In this document: one piece after another, positions 6,432 to 8,305 of the stretch
Numbering within the stretch: the stretch's first letter is position 1
How the letters are laid out: every line of letters begins with the position of its first letter
NCBI GenBank assembly: GCA_031279875.1
Contig: JAITHS010000169.1
Location: 1 to 8,305 of the forward strand
From: Tannerella sp.
GTDB lineage: Bacteria; Bacteroidota; Bacteroidia; Bacteroidales; Tannerellaceae
Direction of reading: 5' to 3'
Length of the DNA: 8,305 nt
Position numbers and translations under genes: made by a program
The notes under the pieces: generated by a model
Seen by the model: only the letters and a program-made list of their open reading frames with translations
Database searches by the model: none
Told to the model about the DNA's origin: nothing

Positions 6432-7523
6432 ATGGTACAGATAGAATCTCTCAACATACAAAACTTTCGCGGTTTTGATAACCTTGATATTCAGGGATTT
6501 TCCAACATCAACGTGCTGTTGGGAAAGAACAACTGCGGTAAAACCTCTGTTCTGGAAGCTATTTTTTTACTTTCAGGCATATCTAATCCTTCTTTATCGT
6601 TGAATATCAACCTTATGAGAGGGATACCCGTCAGCAAGGCTACTCTTAAATACATCTTTCACAATCTTGAAACCGCTAACAGACCTTCAATTTCAGGCAT
6701 TTTTGCTCAAGGCTCGACCCGAAAGTTGGAAATAATCCCTGCGTTTGAACAGAATGAGGTCAGCACAAAAGCCGATACAAATGCGCACAACGGTTCGTCG
6801 TCCTTGTCATTAATACCTGCAAAAGAATTGTCGGGCTTAGATTTTTCTTTTACAGTAAAAAATGCACATTATCAGACAAAAAAGTTCAAAACAGGTTTTC
6901 GATTTGAGCATAACGGAATAAAGCAAACTTTAAGTACTAATTATCAGGAAGATATAATATCCTCTTTTCTAACGCCGGATTCGGAAAATGCCGACATAGG
7001 TTTGGCTGACCAACTAAAATCATTATTCGTTGCCCGTAAAGAACATATTCTAAATGAGTTACTTAACCATTTAGACCCTAAAATCAAAGGTTTGTACGTC
7101 TTGCAGGATGGCTTATACATTGATAAAGAGGGCATTTCCGAAAGAACTCCGTTGCGGCTGATGGGCGGCGGTGTTCGACGTTTCCTCCAAATAGCAGCAA
7201 CTATTGCCGCCAACAAAGAGCAACACTTAATCTGTCTTATAGATGAGATTGAAAACGGTTTGCACCATGAATCTCAGCAACTTATGTGGCAAACACTGTT
7301 TTCTTTGTCGCAATCGGCTAATATCCAGCTGTTTATCACCACCCATAGTTTAGAAATGCTTCAATCACTGACAAATGTGTTGAAACAAAACGCATATTCA
7401 GCCATGCGGGATAGCGTTAAAATTTTTACCATTGTAAACACTCAAAAAGAAGGCTACCAATCATACGTCCGCTCATACGACGGCTTGGATTTGGCTCTTG
7501 AAAACGATATGGAGATACGCTGA
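6432..7523 (+). CDS. OLD-like AAA/ABC-type ATPase (candidate anti-phage defence)
   Basis: Predicted cytoplasmic ATPase of the AAA_15/AAA_21 (OLD/RecF-like ABC) class. The N-terminus IESLNIQNFRGFDNLDI with Walker A GKNNCGKT (31-38) is characteristic. The C-terminal half carries a signature-like MGGGVRRFLQIAA (from 244), Walker B LICLIDE with Asp271 and Glu272 followed by IENGLHH, and an H-switch FITTHS (His305). The middle (about 75-240) is unlike the ATPase core and probably forms the helical insertion domain. At 363 residues the protein lacks the C-terminal TOPRIM domain of single-chain OLD proteins; that role is supplied by the next gene, which overlaps it as TGATG (7521-7525). In PARIS (AriA/AriB) and AbiL/RloAB, comparable ATPases sense phage and control a TOPRIM effector; a similar role here is inference. 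The gene is AT-richer than lysC. Confidence 0.88.
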   Translation: MVQIESLNIQNFRGFDNLDIQGFSNINVLLGKNNCGKTSVLEAIFLLSGISNPSLSLNINLMRGIPVSKATLKYIFHNLETANRPSISGIFAQGSTRKLEIIPAFEQNEVSTKADTNAHNGSSSLSLIPAKELSGLDFSFTVKNAHYQTKKFKTGFRFEHNGIKQTLSTNYQEDIISSFLTPDSENADIGLADQLKSLFVARKEHILNELLNHLDPKIKGLYVLQDGLYIDKEGISERTPLRLMGGGVRRFLQIAATIAANKEQHLICLIDEIENGLHHESQQLMWQTLFSLSQSANIQLFITTHSLEMLQSLTNVLKQNAYSAMRDSVKIFTIVNTQKEGYQSYVRSYDGLDLALENDMEIR

Positions 7524-8186
7524 TGGGAAAATTTCAAATATTCGTAGAAGGAGATGCAGACAGAAAATTGCTGCACGATTACCATAGAAGCCGCTTTTGG
7601 TATGTCTTTGAACGCTGAAAAGAACAGACAGGGAGGTATCAAAAAATTGGATTGTATCACGTCAACAAACGGGTGGAAAGTTTTGAGTAGCGACGGTGGC
7701 GCCACTTTTCGTGAAAAAATGAAAGAAAACACACAGCAGGGCGTCAAAAACCTTGTTATATTTGACGCCGACAAACCGGATACTAAAGGCGGTTTCACAA
7801 CGCGAAAAGCCGATATAGAAGCATGGAAGGCATTATATAGTCTTGATTTCGAACTGTTTCTATTTCCGAATGACCGCGATGATGGTGCTTTGGAAGACTT
7901 GTTAGAGCAAATCATCAACCCTCAGAACGAGCCGGTGTTTGACTGCTGGAATAAGTTTGAAAACTGCCTGCCTACCAAAACCGGTTGTACCGTAAACCCA
8001 TTGACTGTTCCCGCAAAGAAAAGTAAGATATACGCATACTTGGAAGTCTTGCACGGCGACACCATAGAGAAAAAAAATAGCATCAAAGACCCAAACCGTA
8101 ACTTTAAAAACGCCAAAATATGGGACTTAACCGCTCCTGCACTTAAACCGCTACAAACGTTTTTGCGCAGGTATCTTTTAGATTGA
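7523..8186 (+). pseudogene. TOPRIM-like effector (DUF3226/DUF4435/RloB-like), interrupted by a +1 frameshift
   Basis: The ATG at 7523-7525 overlaps the ATPase stop and gives GKFQIFVEGDADRKLLHDY, a TOPRIM opening with the expected Glu (FVEG). That frame stops at 7616 after 31 codons. The rest of the family is in the next frame: LVIFDADKPD (the TOPRIM DxD), LFLFPNDRDDGALEDLL, FDCWNKFE, PAKKSKIYAYLEVL and a C-terminal FLRRYLLD. Removing one C of the CC at 7582-7583 joins them as HDY-IEAAFG into a continuous 220-residue protein. The downstream frame is open from an ATG at 7554 to 8186 (210 residues), but starting there loses the catalytic Glu. Possible causes are a real inactivating mutation, a sequencing or assembly error, or less likely programmed frameshifting. 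Partnered with an OLD-like ATPase, the intact form would be a nuclease-type effector; exact family assignment is tentative. Confidence 0.8.
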
Positions 8187-8202
8187 AGCAAAAAAGAAAT
8201 AA
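8182..8202 (+). repeat. 21-bp direct repeat, right copy
   Basis: Exact copy of 6367-6387. It contains the TGA stop (8184-8186) of the TOPRIM gene and then runs into the promoter of the next gene. Together the two copies delimit a segment whose start-to-start distance is 1815 bp and which holds exactly the ATPase, the partner gene and their promoter. Confidence 0.85.
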
Positions 8203-8204
8203 AA

Positions 8205-8236
8205 TTTTGTTTTGATTCTAAAAAGTTGTATTTTTG
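8205..8236 (+). promoter_or_regulatory. Bacteroidota-type promoter for the gene starting at 8255
   Basis: TTTTG at 8205-8209 (-33 element) and TATTTTTG at 8229-8236 (TAnnTTTG) are 19 nt apart. The region after the -7 box, CAGCAAAATAG, closely resembles the one before the ATPase gene (15 of 17 positions identical from GTAT onward). Transcription would start near 8240-8243, leaving a leader of about 12-15 nt. Confidence 0.6.
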
Positions 8237-8254
8237 CAGCAAAATAGAATTAAG

Positions 8255-8305
8255 ATGAATTTTATAGATTTCAAGAGCAAAATGCAAAAGCAAATATGCT
8301 TTAAT
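8255..8305 (+). CDS. Start of an unidentified gene, cut by the window edge (possibly AbiEi-like)
   Basis: An ATG at 8255 opens a frame of 17 codons (MNFIDFKSKMQKQICFN) that is still open at the last base. It lies a short distance after a good TAnnTTTG promoter, which is the main reason to call it a gene. The pattern M-N-F-x-D-F-K-x-K with CF about ten residues later recalls the N-terminus of Bacteroidota proteins with an AbiEi-type antitoxin/regulator domain, but 17 residues are too few to decide. The function should be treated as unknown until the rest is seen. Confidence 0.45.
   Translation, partial: MNFIDFKSKMQKQICFN

Noticed and set aside
7554..7583. ATG at 7554 preceded by GAAGGAG as the true start of the TOPRIM gene
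   Set aside because: The GGAG touches the ATG with no spacer, and the same bases encode EGD of the expected TOPRIM opening in the other frame; the first ten residues from 7554 do not fit the family.
7580..7618. Programmed ribosomal frameshift in the TOPRIM gene
   Set aside because: A +1 shift would be needed, and there is no prfB-like CUU-UGA site or obvious stimulatory structure at 7582-7583; an inserted base is simpler.
7454..7918. Minus-strand open frame opposite the TOPRIM gene
   Set aside because: The plus strand carries clear family motifs through this stretch, and the reverse product is low-complexity and Ser/Lys-rich with no domain.

Overview
The window looks like chromosomal DNA of a Bacteroidota bacterium, probably Bacteroidales. 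Start codons have little or no Shine-Dalgarno sequence, and every sizeable intergenic gap next to a gene start carries a TAnnTTTG -7 box, the promoter signature of this phylum. Gene content fits: a lipoprotein-type aldose 1-epimerase, a fused HisIE, and an FtsE/aspartokinase run. No species can be named from the sequence.

Layout. Positions 1-240 are non-coding and packed with repeats: two heptamer arrays, a large palindrome of the GGAACGAAGCAATCC type, and two copies of a GTCCC/GGGAC hairpin unit. From 2682 down to 241 a minus-strand pair encodes a secreted galactose mutarotase lipoprotein (galM) and a CNNM/CBS/CorC-type inner-membrane protein. A divergent intergenic region (2683-2850) holds a promoter on each strand. 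From 2851 to 6387 a tight plus-strand run encodes hisIE, ftsE, lysC and a DMT-family (EamA) transporter, with gaps of 1 and 15 nt and one 4-nt ATGA overlap. It mixes histidine biosynthesis, cell division, aspartate-family biosynthesis and a likely metabolite exporter.

From 6388 to 8202 the composition becomes clearly more AT-rich. A self-contained two-gene unit with its own promoter encodes an OLD-like AAA/ABC ATPase and a TOPRIM-type partner (DUF3226/DUF4435/RloB-like), an architecture shared with PARIS (AriA/AriB) and AbiL/RloAB anti-phage systems. The partner is broken by an apparent one-base insertion near 7582-7583; removing one C restores a 220-residue protein. A perfect 21-bp direct repeat lies at the 3' end of the EamA gene and again over the stop codon of the partner gene. 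This suggests the pair entered as a small cassette at the 3' end of the transporter gene.

The window ends with another TAnnTTTG promoter and the first 17 codons of a new gene, which may be an AbiEi-like antitoxin or regulator (weak evidence). The best candidate for a notable system is the repeat-flanked, frameshifted ATPase/TOPRIM cassette.
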